From Basidiobolus meristosporus CBS 931.73 (Eukaryota > Basidiobolomycota > Basidiobolomycetes > Basidiobolales > Basidiobolaceae), in assembly GCA_002104905.1 (NCBI GenBank), contig MCFE01000089.1, positions 62,001-126,000 of the forward strand: DNA of 64,000 nt, written 5' to 3'. Of this stretch, positions 45,754-57,974 are shown in pieces. The notes under the pieces were generated by a model, which searched no databases, was not told the DNA's origin, and saw only the letters and a program-made list of their open reading frames with translations. The position numbers and the translations under genes were made by a program. The number at the start of each line of letters is the position of its first letter. Position 1 is the first letter of the stretch.

Positions 45754-47286
45754 ATGAGCCCCAAGCTGTCACTCTCTGCAATGTCTACTACTGCTATTAC
45801 TGGAACTCTTCCCTCTGCTGAAAAGTTGGATGGCTCTAACTACCAAGTGTGGAAGGTGAAGATGAAGATGCTGCTACAAGAAAGAGGCCTTTGGGATATT
45901 GTCATGGGAGAAGAATGCCCTCCTAACAATGTGGAAGAGGAAGCCTTAAAGTACCAGAAGAAAGAACAAAGTGCCTTTAACTGCATTTGCCTTAATGTCA
46001 AGGACAAATTGCTAATTCAATGCTCAAGAGCAAAAATGCAAAAGAATGCCTGGAAAGCATTAGAAGACACCTACCAGTCATGTTCAGCTGCCAAGAAAAT
46101 GCATCTGAGATGAGAATTCTTTACTACAAAGATGCTGCCAGGAGAAGAAATGAAAAATCTAATTAACAGAATTACCCTGCTGGTAGATGAGATGGAATCT
46201 GTGGGCGTACCAACTACTGATGAGGATGTGATAGTTACCATCCTGAATAGCCTGACAGACAAGTTTCAGGGCCTTGTATCAGCCCTAGAGTCCAGAGCTG
46301 AAGATTTGACCTAAAATTATGTATATGGAAGGCTCCTGGATGAAGAATTAAGAAAATCAAGTGCCAATGATAAAGAAGAAGAAAATGCTTTAATAAGCAA
46401 TGATAACCAACAAAGGAGGTACCCAAGACCCTACAAAGGCAACAGCAACCTTTTTTGCAACTACTGCAAAAGGAAAGGACATACATCAGACCAGTGTCTC
46501 AAAAAGAGAGATTATCAGCAAAAGAAGCCTGAATATGGAAATGCTGCTACAACTGAAGATAGACTATTCATATCTGCACTAAATATGACCACAAACAAGG
46601 ATTCTCAGACGTGGTATATTGACTCTGGAGCATCTCAACACTTTACACACCAAAAAGAACTTTTTACCCAATATCAAGAAATTCCAATTAATAAGGTTTT
46701 CATGAGTGACAATAGAACACTTGATGCAGTGGGAGAAGGAACTATCTAAGTAAACCTAAGAAGCAGTGAAGGAAGCCATACACTGACCTTTAAAGAAGTA
46801 CTCTATGTACCAGAAATAGCTAAGAACCTACTCTCTGTAAGCAAGGCCACAGCAGAAGGACTCAGTTTCAGCTTTGATAATTGTGGATGCAGGATCCCTG
46901 ATCAAAATGGTGCTAATATTGCTTTAGGCATCAGAGATCAGAATCTATACAAGTTGACTTATATTCCATCATATCTGGAAGCCAACATAAGTAACTTAAA
47001 TGAAGAAACACCAATGCTTTGGCATAGGAGATTTGGACACATCAATTTTGATTAATTGGGTAAAATGATCAAAGATCAGCTAATTTCTGGAGTGAAAATT
47101 GATCTCCCAGCTAATTTGGAGCAATGTGAAGCCTGCATATATGGGAAAGAAGCCAGACAACTATTCAAGAGCTCTGGGTTAATCAAAACTAAGAAAAAAT
47201 TAGATCTAATTCACTCAGATCTGTGTGGACCTATGCAAAATGTATCCTTAGGCAGGATGAAGTATAAGTCCCTAAATAGCCGCTAG
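45754..47286 (+). pseudogene. Copia-3 gag, protease and integrase N-terminus
   Basis: One frame with about five nonsense codons. Gag from 45754 (LDGSNYQVWKVKMKMLL); TGA at about 46111; a further gag piece 46132-46314 followed by TAA. The CCHC knuckle CNYCKRKGHTSDQC is near 46456-46500. The protease core WYIDSGASQHF is near 46614. Pre-integrase MLWHRRFGHINFD follows, then a TAA. HSDLCGPM (about 47214) holds the first integrase Asp. The frame then breaks at 47284, with the second Asp and the Glu regions missing. Confidence 0.85.
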
Positions 47287-48830
47287 ACAAAGTTTTGGAG
47301 ATTTGCAATGACTGAGGAATATCAGGCCCTGATGGAAAATCAAACTTGAGACTTAGTCAAATTACCAATCAACCAAAAATCAATTGGATGCAGATGGGTC
47401 TTCAAGACAAAATACAAGGCTGATGGTACAATTGAAAGATACAACGCAAGACTTGTAGCCAAAGGATACTCTCAAACAAACAGACATGACTATACTGAGA
47501 CCTTTGCACCGGTAACCAAGTTTAATTCCATCAGATTAATATTGGCTATTGCAGCCAAATATAAGATTTTTATTCATCAAATGGATGTAAAAACTGCATT
47601 TTTGAATGGAGAACTTGCTGAGGACATGTATATGGACCAGCCTGATGGGTTTGTTGACCAAGATAACCCCCATTTGGTCTGTAAGCTTAAAAGGTCACTA
47701 TATGGTCTCAAACAATCACCAAGAGCCTGGAATTGCAAGATAGATTCTTATTTGGAATCCTTGAGTTTCAAAAGAAGTAATGCTGACTATAGTATATACT
47801 ATAAGCCAGATAGAGCAAATCCAGTTCTATTAGCTCTATATGTGGATGATCTTATTATAGTCGCAAATAACCTAGAAACATTGGAAGAGACTAAATGCAG
47901 CCTATATAAGGAGTTCAAGATGTCTAATCTAGGAGAACTTAGTTACTACTTAGGGATTAAGTTCTCCATAGACAGAGGTACCCAGACTATCACCCTAAGT
48001 CAATCCAAGTATATTCAAGATCTACTAAAGAAGTACCAAATGGAAGACTGTAAACCGGCAGCTACCCCAATGGAGACAAACCTTAACCTGGTAAAAACTC
48101 AACCAAATCAAGAGAGCTTGGTGCCATCTGAAAGCCCTGACTTTCCTTATCAATCTATGGTCGGCAGGCTGATATATATCATGCTTGGAATATGTCCAGA
48201 TATCTCATATTCAGTGGGAGTTGTCAGCCAACATAATCAGAACTATGGATCTGATCATATTGCAGCAGTTAAGCGGATTTTTAGATACCTAAAAGGAACT
48301 GCTGATATCTGCTTAAGATACACTTATAAGGATTCAGAACAGGATCTTGTGGGATACTCTGATGCTGATTGGGGACAAAATTTAGAAGATAGAAGATCCA
48401 TCACAGGATACACCTTTCTTTACTGTAAAGGAGCAATTTCATGGAATTCAAGAAAGCAACCAACCGTAGCACTTTCCACCACAGAGGCAGAATATATGGC
48501 AGCCTGTGAAGCTACAAAAGAAGCAATGTAGCTTAGAAAACTTCTTACAGATTTAGGACTATGTCAAAAAATGCCTATTACTTTATTTTAAGATAATCAA
48601 GGATGCATACAATTAGGTAGAAATCCAACTTTTCATGCTAGAACCAAGCACATAGATATTAGACATCATTTCATACATGAAGCTATAGAGAATAACTTAG
48701 TTAGCTTAGTTTCCTGTCCTGCAGATGAAATGATTGCAGACATATTTACCAAACCATTAGCTAGAGACAAGTTTGAATATCTTAGGTCAAAATTAAGACT
48801 AGTCAGTATGAACATTGAGCTGGGTGGGAG
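47287..48830 (+). CDS. Copia-3 RT-RNase H
   Basis: The long open part is 47542-48531 (329 aa). RT is complete from upstream (RWVFKTKYKADG, ARLVAKGYSQ, ETFAPVTKF at 47395-47530) through MDVKTAFLNGEL, KRSLYGLKQSPRAWN and the catalytic YVDDLIIV. RNase H contains GYSDADWGQNLEDRRS and ALSTTEAEYMA. Two later stops (48529-48531 and one near 48590) interrupt the RNase H tail, which otherwise continues through ARTKHIDIRHHF and DIFTKPLAR to about 48835. Catalytic RT residues are present, so the polymerase could have been the last functional part. Confidence 0.87.
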
Positions 48831-49180
48831 TGTTGTAAAAATTTGTAATTCCACCTAAACATTCACCTAACTTAGTCACTTAGATCATTACCTTCATATC
48901 CTAGAGAATACTGACCAAAATCCTTGTTGGGATTTACTTAGAATATTTTCACCAAAATACCAGGTACCCAGAACATGAAAATTCTCAAAGTTGTCCAAAC
49001 AGCCCCAAACTCTGCACACATGTTCTTGGGACCTTCCTAAACCTATTCTACGTGTTTGTAATGCCAAGACCAGGTAAAAGGATAAATACTACTTTTACAT
49101 TTAATAAATCATTAAGTGAAAACCACAGAGTCTACTTGTCATCCCAAATCACTTCCAATATCTCCAAGACTCTTACAACA

Positions 49181-49615
49181 GTTGTAAGACATTTCTAGCT
49201 CATTTAGTGTAACAAGCTGTGCTTCCTTTTGATACTCAGCTAAAATAGCTTGTTGAGCAGTGTCCTAGTTATAGTTAGCACCAACAGCTTTCTTAAATGG
49301 ATCCCAACTTTGTAAGAATCTTGACACTTCAACTGTGAAAGGGAGACAACTTGATTTTGTTCTTGTGTGAATGATCAAATGCTGCAGGTATATCATTAAA
49401 CTCTTCTAGACACTCAGTAACATTCTCTCCTGAAAATCTTACTGGAATGGCACTTTTGAAAGTAGCTGTTAACTCTGGGAGTGGTGTATAGGTCATTCTT
49501 GTAACATTTCTTGATGCTTGTATAGTGATAGGTTCAAACTACCCTGGTTCTCCACCAAATTCTTGTTGTATTGCATTATGGTTAGTTTGGGGCTTGTGCT
49601 ACAATGTAGATGCCA
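49181..49615 (-). pseudogene. Gypsy-5 gag N-terminus, resumed
   Basis: The reverse complement contains MTYTPLPELTATFKSAIPV and RFSGENVTECLEEF, the counterpart of Gypsy-2 GAPQFDGKNVESFIFKW. Just upstream in element orientation lies TTACTTGGCATCTACATTG (49607-49625 region), at the place and with partial similarity to the Gypsy-2 primer-binding site. Confidence 0.62.
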
Positions 49616-49619
49616 AGTA

Positions 49620-50750
49620 ACAATATACAACAACTTTTGGTATGCTAATACTGAAATAGTTTATTGGGAGTTTAATATGCCTATAGAAGATAATACTATG
49701 ACTAATATCCTCAGTCTTAGGCTCAAAATATACTATAGGCAGTATTTCTCACTTCTACAGCAGTGTTGACTAATGGGCTTATTTACTTTTTTAGTAACTT
49801 TTCCTTATTTCAAAGTCACTTTCCTTTCTGGGAAAATATTTCCTAATATGGGAATTCTGAGTTCCCATTCTACCTAAAGGGGTGTGTTGTAAAAGTCTCT
49901 AAAGGGGTCTTTACACCTGAAGGTGTGTCCTTAGAGTGAAGGGGCTTCTTGTAGTGGTCTCTAAAGTGGACTTTACACTAAAGGGGTGCCTAAAAGGGCT
50001 TCTTTAGAGTAAATGGGTTTCTCAAAGGGGTCTCTAAAGGGGTCTTTAGACTAAAGGGGTGTCTAAAGGGGTGTTGTTAGAGTAAAGGGGCTTCTTAGAG
50101 GGGACTTTTCCAACAGAAAAGTGGTAGTTTCTGGTAGAACTTAGATTGGATTCTTGTGAGCTTTGCAGTCTCTTTACTGAAATAGTATCAATCAAAGTCA
50201 GATTACTAAGCAGTGCAAGTGTTGCAGGAGAAGTCTTATAACCTCTAAACTTGTAATTGTAGTGTGGAGATTCTGGAAAGAGAGGCTCTCTTCTATTTTT
50301 CAGCTGGGGAAGTCATATATATAAAATTTCTGAAGGATCAAAGTTTTTGGGCAACTGCGCAAGCAATACACGTGGTATAAATCTAATATTTGGCAGTGGC
50401 GCAGATTGGACATAGGCACAGCACCTGTGAGAATTTCATATTACCTGATTGGCTGGTTAAAAAGGTACACACAATTAAAGTCACCATAGTAATCCTAGCA
50501 ATAGAGACCTAGTATATATAATAATTGGACTTTTTGGTCATAACTCTTTAAGTACTGCTTCCTATGAGCTGTAATTTGAAACATGTGTTGGCTACTGCGT
50601 GTTCTCGATAACATAGTATTCTTGGGTGAATTGCCTGTCAGGGTCTGGAGTATTTGTCCTTCAAAGTTGTAAATTCTGGATCTTTCACCTGTGTGTCACA
50701 ATAGCAAAAGCAAAATAAAGAAATGAGTGCAATATTGGTTTTGAGATATT
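49620..50750 (-). repeat. Putative Gypsy-5 5' LTR or leader
   Basis: Noncoding sequence upstream of Gypsy-5 gag in element orientation. Its position and about 1.1 kb length fit a family-2-like LTR, but the partner LTR is missing, so the ends cannot be fixed. It contains the minisatellite at 49871-50104. Confidence 0.4.
49871..50104. repeat. AAAGGGG minisatellite
   Basis: At least twelve imperfect copies of a 15-20 base unit built on CTAAAGGGGTCTTTA, CTAAAGGGGTGTC and AGTAAAGGGGCTTC in about 234 bases. The plus strand has regularly spaced runs of four G. Probably inside an LTR. Confidence 0.85.
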
Positions 50751-51025
50751 GTAGTAATGGAATACTCTCCATTACCACAGCAACTAATGGGACAAAAGTG
50801 GAACTCAGGCAATAAAGTGTGGTACAACCAAACCATTGCAGGCCTCAAGTTTCCTCACAATTTACACCTCAATTGACTGGCTCTTGCACTGGTATTAGTT
50901 TGGACCATGGGCCAAAGTACACCATCTCCCTGAACAATAAGATAATCAGCAGCGTAGCACCAGCCCATATGAAACTGTTTCATGATGATCCACCAATCAT
51001 CACTGAAACCAAAGTGTGATTAAAC
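50750..51025 (+). pseudogene. Short coding remnant, possible integrase C-terminus
   Basis: An open frame at 50819-51019 with DHGPKYTISLNNKIISS and APAHMKLFHDD. The pattern resembles the C-terminal tail of some Ty3 integrases, where a GPY-like block is followed by a conserved H-x-K-L-F. The match is weak and nothing upstream supports it. Confidence 0.3.
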
Positions 51026-51469
51026 AATTATCAGGACAAGGATAGAGGAAGACACTGGATACATACAAAGTTTATTAGAGGAGATTTTAGTCAATATAGG
51101 TACAAATGATATGCGCAAGGAAGTTTGCCCAAAAGGGAGAACAAAAGAATGCATATGGAAAGCGCCAAAGGAAACAGTTCACCCAAAACTGGTGATACCC
51201 TCCCACCAGCAAGAACCAAGATGATATCAAAAACAAGACCAACCTGCAAGTGTTGAGAGATAAGGTACAAGTGTTACATGCAACAAGAGCTATCTATGAA
51301 GAGTTGTTTGTTGGAGCAGTCATGTTGATACAAGACACAATCAGAGAGGGATGAGACAAGTTACCCATGCCAATACAAAGTATGGAGATACTACCCAAGA
51401 AGACTGTGCACCACCTGAGAAGAGGTTCCTTGATAATTAAGGAGAAGGATGCCGTACTCATTCTCTATC

Positions 51470-52320
51470 CATACTGGACACAGTGAGACAGAAGATGCAA
51501 GGAATCAACTGTTGCACCCTCACAAGACCTTGGGAGCCCCCCTGTTTTGTTGCATACCTGGTATTAATATGTACAACAGTTGTTGAGGTATATGCAGACC
51601 TGGTACAAGCTGCAAGAGCACCAGAAGTAGAACTCCCAATTGAAGGACTCCTCTAAGAAGTTTGCAAACATCTTGAACTGCATTTCCAAGAAGGAACTAT
51701 CCTAGAGAAGATACACAAATAGATTAAATGCACCAGCCAGTTAACCCATGCAATTGACCAAGCTGCTGTGTTACAACTATTACAGTGGGTTACCATAGGA
51801 CAACTCAGGAACCAGTACAAAGCCCAACTCTAAGAAGCCAAAGAGACTGCAATGGACTCTGTAGAGACCATGAGGCAAGTGCAAAAGCGCCTTGATTGCA
51901 CCACAGTCTCTACAGAAGAACTACACTATGACTTGGAAGAAGCAAAAACTTGCTATTGACAACAGGTGACTGCCAACCAAGTGTATGCCTTCTTCAAAAG
52001 GTCCCCTTCTATCATATTGAACACAACAAGGACAAGCCCTGACAATATTTGCAAGCTAAAGAAGCAAGACTTTATTGTGTTATTGCATCTCTTCTTGTTC
52101 TCCAACCCTCCCAAGGATCTTACCCAGAACCCTATGGTTTGCCAATTATTTGGCACTGTGGAAACATCCCCCAAGCAACACAAGTTGCACCGCACTCTGC
52201 TGCCAAATGGTATCATGTACTTGCCCATGACCCCCTTGCAAGTGACAACCAGCAATGGTACTATGGTAACTCCCCATGCTCTATAAACAAAATTGACCCT
52301 GGAGAAGCAAGTTAGTCAAA
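51470..52320 (+). pseudogene. Unrecognised degenerate coding region
   Basis: One frame reads as protein for about 280 codons with four or five nonsense codons and no obvious frameshift: LDTVRQKMQGINC, then a hydrophobic stretch FVAYLVLICTTVVEVYADL, a helical EAKETAMDSVETMRQVQKRLD stretch, and FKRSPSIILNTTRTSPDN up to about 52286. It resembles no gag, pol or transposase block in this window. The single hydrophobic segment followed by coiled-coil-like sequence is visible, but no family can be named. Confidence 0.4.
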
Positions 52321-52564
52321 GAACTTGAAGGACAAAGCTCCCTCTTAACCCCTGGGATATATGAGTACTAAATGTAGTACCCACTCTTTGCCCAAGAGTT
52401 CTCCCCAGAGTCCTACCCAAGTCCACCAGTATCCTCCCTATGAATCCCCCACATGTCCTCCCTCCTATTCCTGCCCTTATCTGGTTAGAACACTTACCAT
52501 AACAGGAAGGTGTTCACACCCCTATTTGATAACACATTATCTATGATCAAAGCCCCCCAAGTGA

Positions 52565-52581
52565 TATATATATATATATAT
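52565..52581. repeat. (AT)n microsatellite
   Basis: A short uninterrupted AT dinucleotide run just outside the left end of CACTA-3. Confidence 0.8.
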
Positions 52582-53081
52582 CCAATTGGACCAAGAGAGA
52601 GAACCCTATGAAAAATAATTTGGTCCCACAGCTGGATCCAATCCAGATCATCCGTCAAGATCCAGTTTGGAGACCATCACAATAACAGCAGCTTGGAATT
52701 AGTGACCCTCCTGGCAATCATATAACAAGATTATGACGGTGTTTTGCAAATTTTACAGCCAAATAAAGGAATAAAACTTGATGATTTTTTATTGGTGCTG
52801 TGACAATATTTGCATGGCATTGTTGCAGTCTTTGAGCGCTCTATTACTATTTTAAGTGGATCCTGTTGGCCAGGACTTCCAATTGCCTTATATGGCAAGA
52901 AACTTGATGGTATTTTGACGGCCTCACAGCAAGACTTTGATGGATTTTTCTTGGCAGTACAATGGCCTGATGCTGGTTCTGTATAATGCTACAATACCAA
53001 TTTACCAAATGGTATTTCCTTTTTCTACCTCCTCTTGTTCAATTCATATATTCCACTGTAGAATCACCTTTCATTATTTGC

Positions 53082-55762
53082 TTACCCACTACTCCCTTGG
53101 GTATTCCACATATAGTTCAGATCAAAAAAAAATATGGCCTCCAGCTTACTAACCTCTACAAATGTGCACACCTGCTGCAATTGACATACTTCTATTGCCT
53201 CAACTTTACGGCTTTTTAGTGTGATACTTGCAAAGTTGCCATATACCTTGTACTGCTGGTAGCATATACATCTTGCAAACATAGGCTTGGATGTTGCCAC
53301 TTCTGCCATGAATACCTCCTGAATATTGGCAAAGAACTTCTTGGTATTTAGCCAATATATTCCTTCTCCCTGCTGGATTCTAGTCCCACTTATAGGTGCA
53401 CTCCGGCTTTTGTTTGTGTGAATTCTGTATTGAATGGTGTAGAAGTTGGTTTGTGACCTCAAGAAATCCAACATATCTTGGTGGAGTTTTCTTGATAAAA
53501 ATTAGATGCTTGTTGCACCCAACCCAAATTTGCATTACTTAACTGATTACCCATGATTTGGGGCTGCTTAGCTTCTTAATGCCATAGGCATAGGTGTCTC
53601 CTTGTGCACATTTGACCTCAGTATTTTCCAACTCTTTCTGGCTGTCCTCCATGTGCCAACTCATCACATCCATGATGGACTTAAAGGTAATATTCTTGAT
53701 GAGATTGGGGTATGGTAGTACCTGCAACTTGACTTGTCTTCCTATCTCCCCACACATCTGCTCCATAGGAAACTCCCAAAAGGTGAAGCAAGGCCCCATA
53801 TTCTCCACACACCATGCAAGATGGAGTAGAGAATGGATACAGTAGCGGCAGAGAGCTACATGTTCAGCTTTATGTTCGTAGTATAGCCGCTCAAATCCTG
53901 TCACAAACTCCTTGCACAACAGCTGTAGATGTGTCAAGGCAGCATTGGTGATCTGCTTCTGGATAAATATTCCTGCAATGTCCACATATGACTCCCAATG
54001 CTTCCAATGTACTCTTGGTAGGAATAGCTTCAGAACACCACTTGAATAAATACACATCCAGTTCATCCAGTCTTTGCATTTGTATTGTCACATATGCATA
54101 TGAGTATTAATTGGAGCCAATGAGAAGTACTTAGGGTAGCAGATACTCTGTAATATCTTGCCAATTTTTTCAAATATCTCTGGTATTTCAAAGAGCTCAT
54201 TTGGCTTGAAATGCCCCATGTACAACTGGTCATGAGTATATGGATATTACTGAAAAGCAAATGCATTGCTCCCAGTGGAAAGCTTTTACTCCAACAGATA
54301 CCCTCTATCTTAAGTATCTCCAGTTTCCAATTGATTCTATATTCTGGCCAATGGCTTATAGCCTGCTAACTTTGCTGCAATTGCATGCATACTTCTGTAT
54401 GTTCTCTCTGTGAAAGATGATGTTCTTAGTGCTGGTGTTTGGGTAATAATAATGTGTGTGAGTTATGGAGTAAATCCCTTGGATCTCACACATTTGACAG
54501 CAATACCGTCCATTGTGCCCGGAAAAACCTGCTAACTTGCTGATGGCTGGGGTATCTCCAATGCAGATAATAATATGCGCTGTTACATGACAGCCATTTA
54601 CCGTTGGAGAGCATAAAAAATTCATTCAGCAATGGATACAGGTAGCTATTCAGGTTGGACGGTGATTTAGGCCCAGATACCAGTGAGACTACCATCAGAT
54701 TATTGCTCTGATGCTGTAAGATGGGCGGCAGATTAAGATTGATGAGAATCAGTGGCCAGCAGGATTTGCTGGTAGAGTACTTGTTTAATGAGAATCCATC
54801 AAGTGCTAAAGCAAAGGCATGGTCATACATACCTTCAAAGTAGCCCTTGCTTCTTAGCTGTTTGTCATGTTTGCCATCAAATATATTGGATATATTTGCG
54901 CTTGATTGATACTGAGTGTGGTGCTGTATAGCTTTGCAATATTTGTCGGACTGCATCAGCTTCCTCAGACAGGGTATGACTGGATTATATCCGGAGTGTG
55001 AACAATGTTTTCCCTCTATGGTGGTGGATTCCTGACAATTTGGACACATTGCAATGGCAGCATTTTTGAATGTGAATGCCATGAAACTGTTAGCACCTGC
55101 TGGAATCAGGACAGTCTCTGGATCATATGTTGCCAGCTGCATGATGGTTGTCTACTTGTACCATGTACATGGTAAGTTGCATCCTGGTGTGATTTTGGCA
55201 AGAAGTAGTAATAAATCCTTGAAGCCCTCATTACTGATATTAGTGGAAATGCGCCACTTCTCTAGCCATAACATTACATCATTCACCAGTAGATGGATTA
55301 CTGGGCTCACTTGGCTCCATTAAGTATCCTTGGCATTTGTTTCAGTGGGTGTTGTCTCATTGCATATAGGGATTTGACCGGGCTCATATGTGGTACTGTT
55401 GTTAGGGGAGATAGGCCCAAAATCCATCAGTGAGCCTTCTTTGTCAGAGCTATCACTCTGCATGCCTATTCAGAAGGCTGAGGTGAGCCTAAAGGCATCA
55501 CAAACTCACCTGACTTGGTTTGCACAAGGTGACAAAGACAGCCAGGTGCCAATATAGAAGTATCAACTGGCCGGCAAGATAATGTTGGTACAGTAGTGAC
55601 CAATGAATTGTCAAATATGACTTGGGTGGCAAAACACTGGCCATGATTTTTGTAGTACTTCCTATGCTGTGTGTGTGCTTCATGGCTGAGAGGCTTGCCA
55701 CAATAGCCACATGGTCTTTTTTCTCTTCTCTTATGGCGTTGAGTCAAAGTAGTCTTGTCCAT
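53082..55762 (-). pseudogene. CACTA-3 transposase (tnp2-like TPase)
   Basis: Read leftward. The N-terminus at 55466-55762 has a C2H2-like CGYCGKPLSHEAHTQH. A linker follows with VNDVMLWLEKWRIST and several stops. The central 54486-55142 piece (218 aa) holds CPNCQESTTIEGKHCSHSGY, LALDGFSLNKYSTS, KSCWPLILINLNLPP and GPKSPSNLNSYLYPL. After a frameshift it runs GDTPAISKLAGFSGHNGRYC (54356-54625). A broken segment is followed by 53539-54066 (175 aa) with HLAWCVENMGPCFTFWEFP and EQMCGEIGRQVKLQVLPY. The C-terminus is at 53082-53474. Known role of the family: binds element ends and cuts. This copy has at least three frameshifts and several stops. Confidence 0.82.
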
Positions 55763-56676
55763 GGGGCAAACAGTTTGACCTTCAACAACGTAATGCTATT
55801 ATATCACTTTTTGGTCAATACTCATGTGAACTTAAGACAGTCTTGTATTTGAGACATTGCACCTACGTGAATGTGAGATTCAATGATGACCCACCATAGT
55901 AAGCATTATAAATAAAGTTGTGGCACCATATACACATGTATATGTAACACTATTATCCCCTTTGGTTTGACTCACTTCCATATATATGCTGCCAAAAAAT
56001 ATAGCAAAGTTGTCTGGTTCTCAACCAAACCCCACCGCTGATGGCAACAGAAGAATGGTTGGACAACAGCTTGCTTTGGCATTCAGTGCAACAAGCGGGT
56101 CTACATCCAAAAAAGACCCTGTGGACAGTGTTCCCATTGAAGGTAATAATGCAGACTCCTCAGGCTCTCAGTCAAGTAGGCAATTGAGAACCTCTGTAGA
56201 GCCACAAGTTGACCATTATGCTCAGGCAGATGAGAATATAGCAAATGCAGTACCCTCTGCTGAAGATCAGTAAGTGGCCATGATAACATCACCACAACCC
56301 ATATTAGCAAGTATGTTGTCAGCTCATACCAATGTATTAATGAAGCAATTAGGTGCAGTGGCTGATAGGATATATGTAATGGCCCAGAGAAATCAGGAAG
56401 TAGCCAGAAACAGGATGAGTGGATATTTTCTTGCTGAAAAGAAGGAACTCAAGTAGTTCAGTGTCACAGCCAAGAATTGGGCCATTTCCCAATGTAACAG
56501 CAGAGGAACACTATACAGTCTTTGAAGCACAACAACAGTGCCCAAAGATAAAGCCCACAGAAAAACCTATCACAGCATGGGAGGGAGACATTGTGGTGTT
56601 TATACCAAAGCCTAAAAACCAAAAGACATTGAAAATCTGTGAAGCTGTTGAGTGCAATAATGAAGAGTGGACTAAT

Positions 56677-56887
56677 AGACTTGTTCCATTGTGCCATAGA
56701 TCATAGTGCCAGAAAGTGCTGTATATTTTGTTTTTAATTTGATATTTTAGGGTCATATGCATGTCAATTTTGATCCCAAATTGGCACTGTATGGCACCAT
56801 CTGGCACTCTGTGGCATGATCAGGCACCATCTGGCATGCTATGGCACTATTGGGCACTATGATCAGCTGGAATGATGGAACAAGTCC
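56677..56887. mobile_element. Second Harbinger-related MITE, 211 bp
   Basis: Ends AGACTTGTTCCA and TGGAACAAGTCC, flanked by AAT (56674-56676 and 56888-56890). The interior carries repeated GGCACTAT, GGCACCATCTGGC and GTGCCAGAAAGTGC motifs, as in the foldback element and the Harbinger right end, but it lacks the long arms. Confidence 0.85.
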
Positions 56888-56904
56888 AATATACAAGAGG
56901 CCAT

Positions 56905-57974
56905 TGTGGTGGTGTATAAGTCCAAGGGCGAGATACGTCCAACACTTCTCAAGTGTTTTGTGTGTGGGGTGTTCACTGGGTGCGATAACCTCTGGCAAAA
57001 GCTTGCTAGGAATACTTGGGTTCTGTCTCTAATCTAATGTGAAGGGGAATAAAGCCACAAGCTTGTCAAGGGAAAACTATTGAGCTACAATCCCCAACTT
57101 AGTTGGCATCTTAACAAAAGTATGTGCTGGGTTCAGCGTCCTTTGAGATGACAATGTACTAAAGCTTCCAAAGTCAAAACAACTGTAAACTCCACCAGCA
57201 GGGACTTGATAAGAATGCAGCTTTGGTCAATAGTTACAAAGACAGAAAAGTATCTTTGCCTGTACAAGAACAAACTTGGGAAAGAATCAAATATAATAAA
57301 AGATACCTACTCTGAGTATTCCTCACAAGTAGTGCCTCCAAGGTCAGTTGGCTGTCAGCGCAGTTTCCTGGGAGTGTCCTGTGGTCTAGGGTTGGAAGTT
57401 CAGGTAGCAGAAGGTAGCAGTGATCACACTAATCAACAAGTTGGTATATTGATAAAAGGGATGATGACTTATTGTTGAGGGATAGCCTCCCTTATATACT
57501 TTTCTTACCGGCTAAGTGATTACTAATCATGGTGTTCCAGAAGGTTCCGGAGATCAATAGAAATCTTAATGACATCAGAATGACCTAAGAATGTTCTAAG
57601 TAGGTGCCAGAAGGTTCTAAGAGGCACAGCACATCCAACCAATCAGGAATCAGTATTCTGAAACCTGTGTAACATGGGGATACCATATATGGTATGGAAA
57701 TGGTAGGGATGGTGACACAGGCTGATCATGTGTCACGGGTACTGGCGTGGGTACTTGCCTAATACAGAAGTACTTATAGCTAGTAATCTTACATAAAGTG
57801 AGGGGTAACTTATGCAATAAGGTAAGCAGGTGTGATTGTCAACCGGCTTATGGGATAGTACTGATTGGGCAAGACAAATGGATAAAACTAAAATAAGTGT
57901 AGTAGAGATATAGGGAAGTAGAAAATAAGGGAATGAGCACATCTGTCAGTGGGTGTCACTGTCACCCCACTACA
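56905..57974 (-). repeat. Solo Gypsy-2 LTR in CACTA-3
   Basis: A full 1070-bp reversed family-2 LTR (TGTGGTGGTGTATAAG to CACCCCACTACA) without internal sequence. The flanks are CCAT and CCGT (57975-57978), a 4-bp duplication with one CpG-to-CpA change. The junctions restore the frame of the host gene. Confidence 0.9.

Larger units (their letters stand above)
45401..49180 (+). mobile_element. Copia-3, full-length with integrase deletion
   Basis: 5' LTR 45401-45749 and 3' LTR 48831-49180 start TGTTGTAAAAATTTG and end TTACAACA or CTACAACA. They differ at about 18 positions plus one indel (about 95% identity by eye). A perfect 5-bp duplication GTTGT (45396-45400 and 49181-49185) flanks the element. 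The primer-binding site GTTATGAGCCCC is at 45751-45762 and the purine tract GCTGGGTGGGAG directly precedes the 3' LTR. Total 3780 bp, about 1 kb short of a typical Copia, because most of the integrase core is deleted near 47275-47290. Confidence 0.92.

Noticed and set aside
49871-50104. A CRISPR-like array.
   Set aside because: Units are 15-20 bases, imperfect and contiguous, with no unique spacers; the organism is a fungus.
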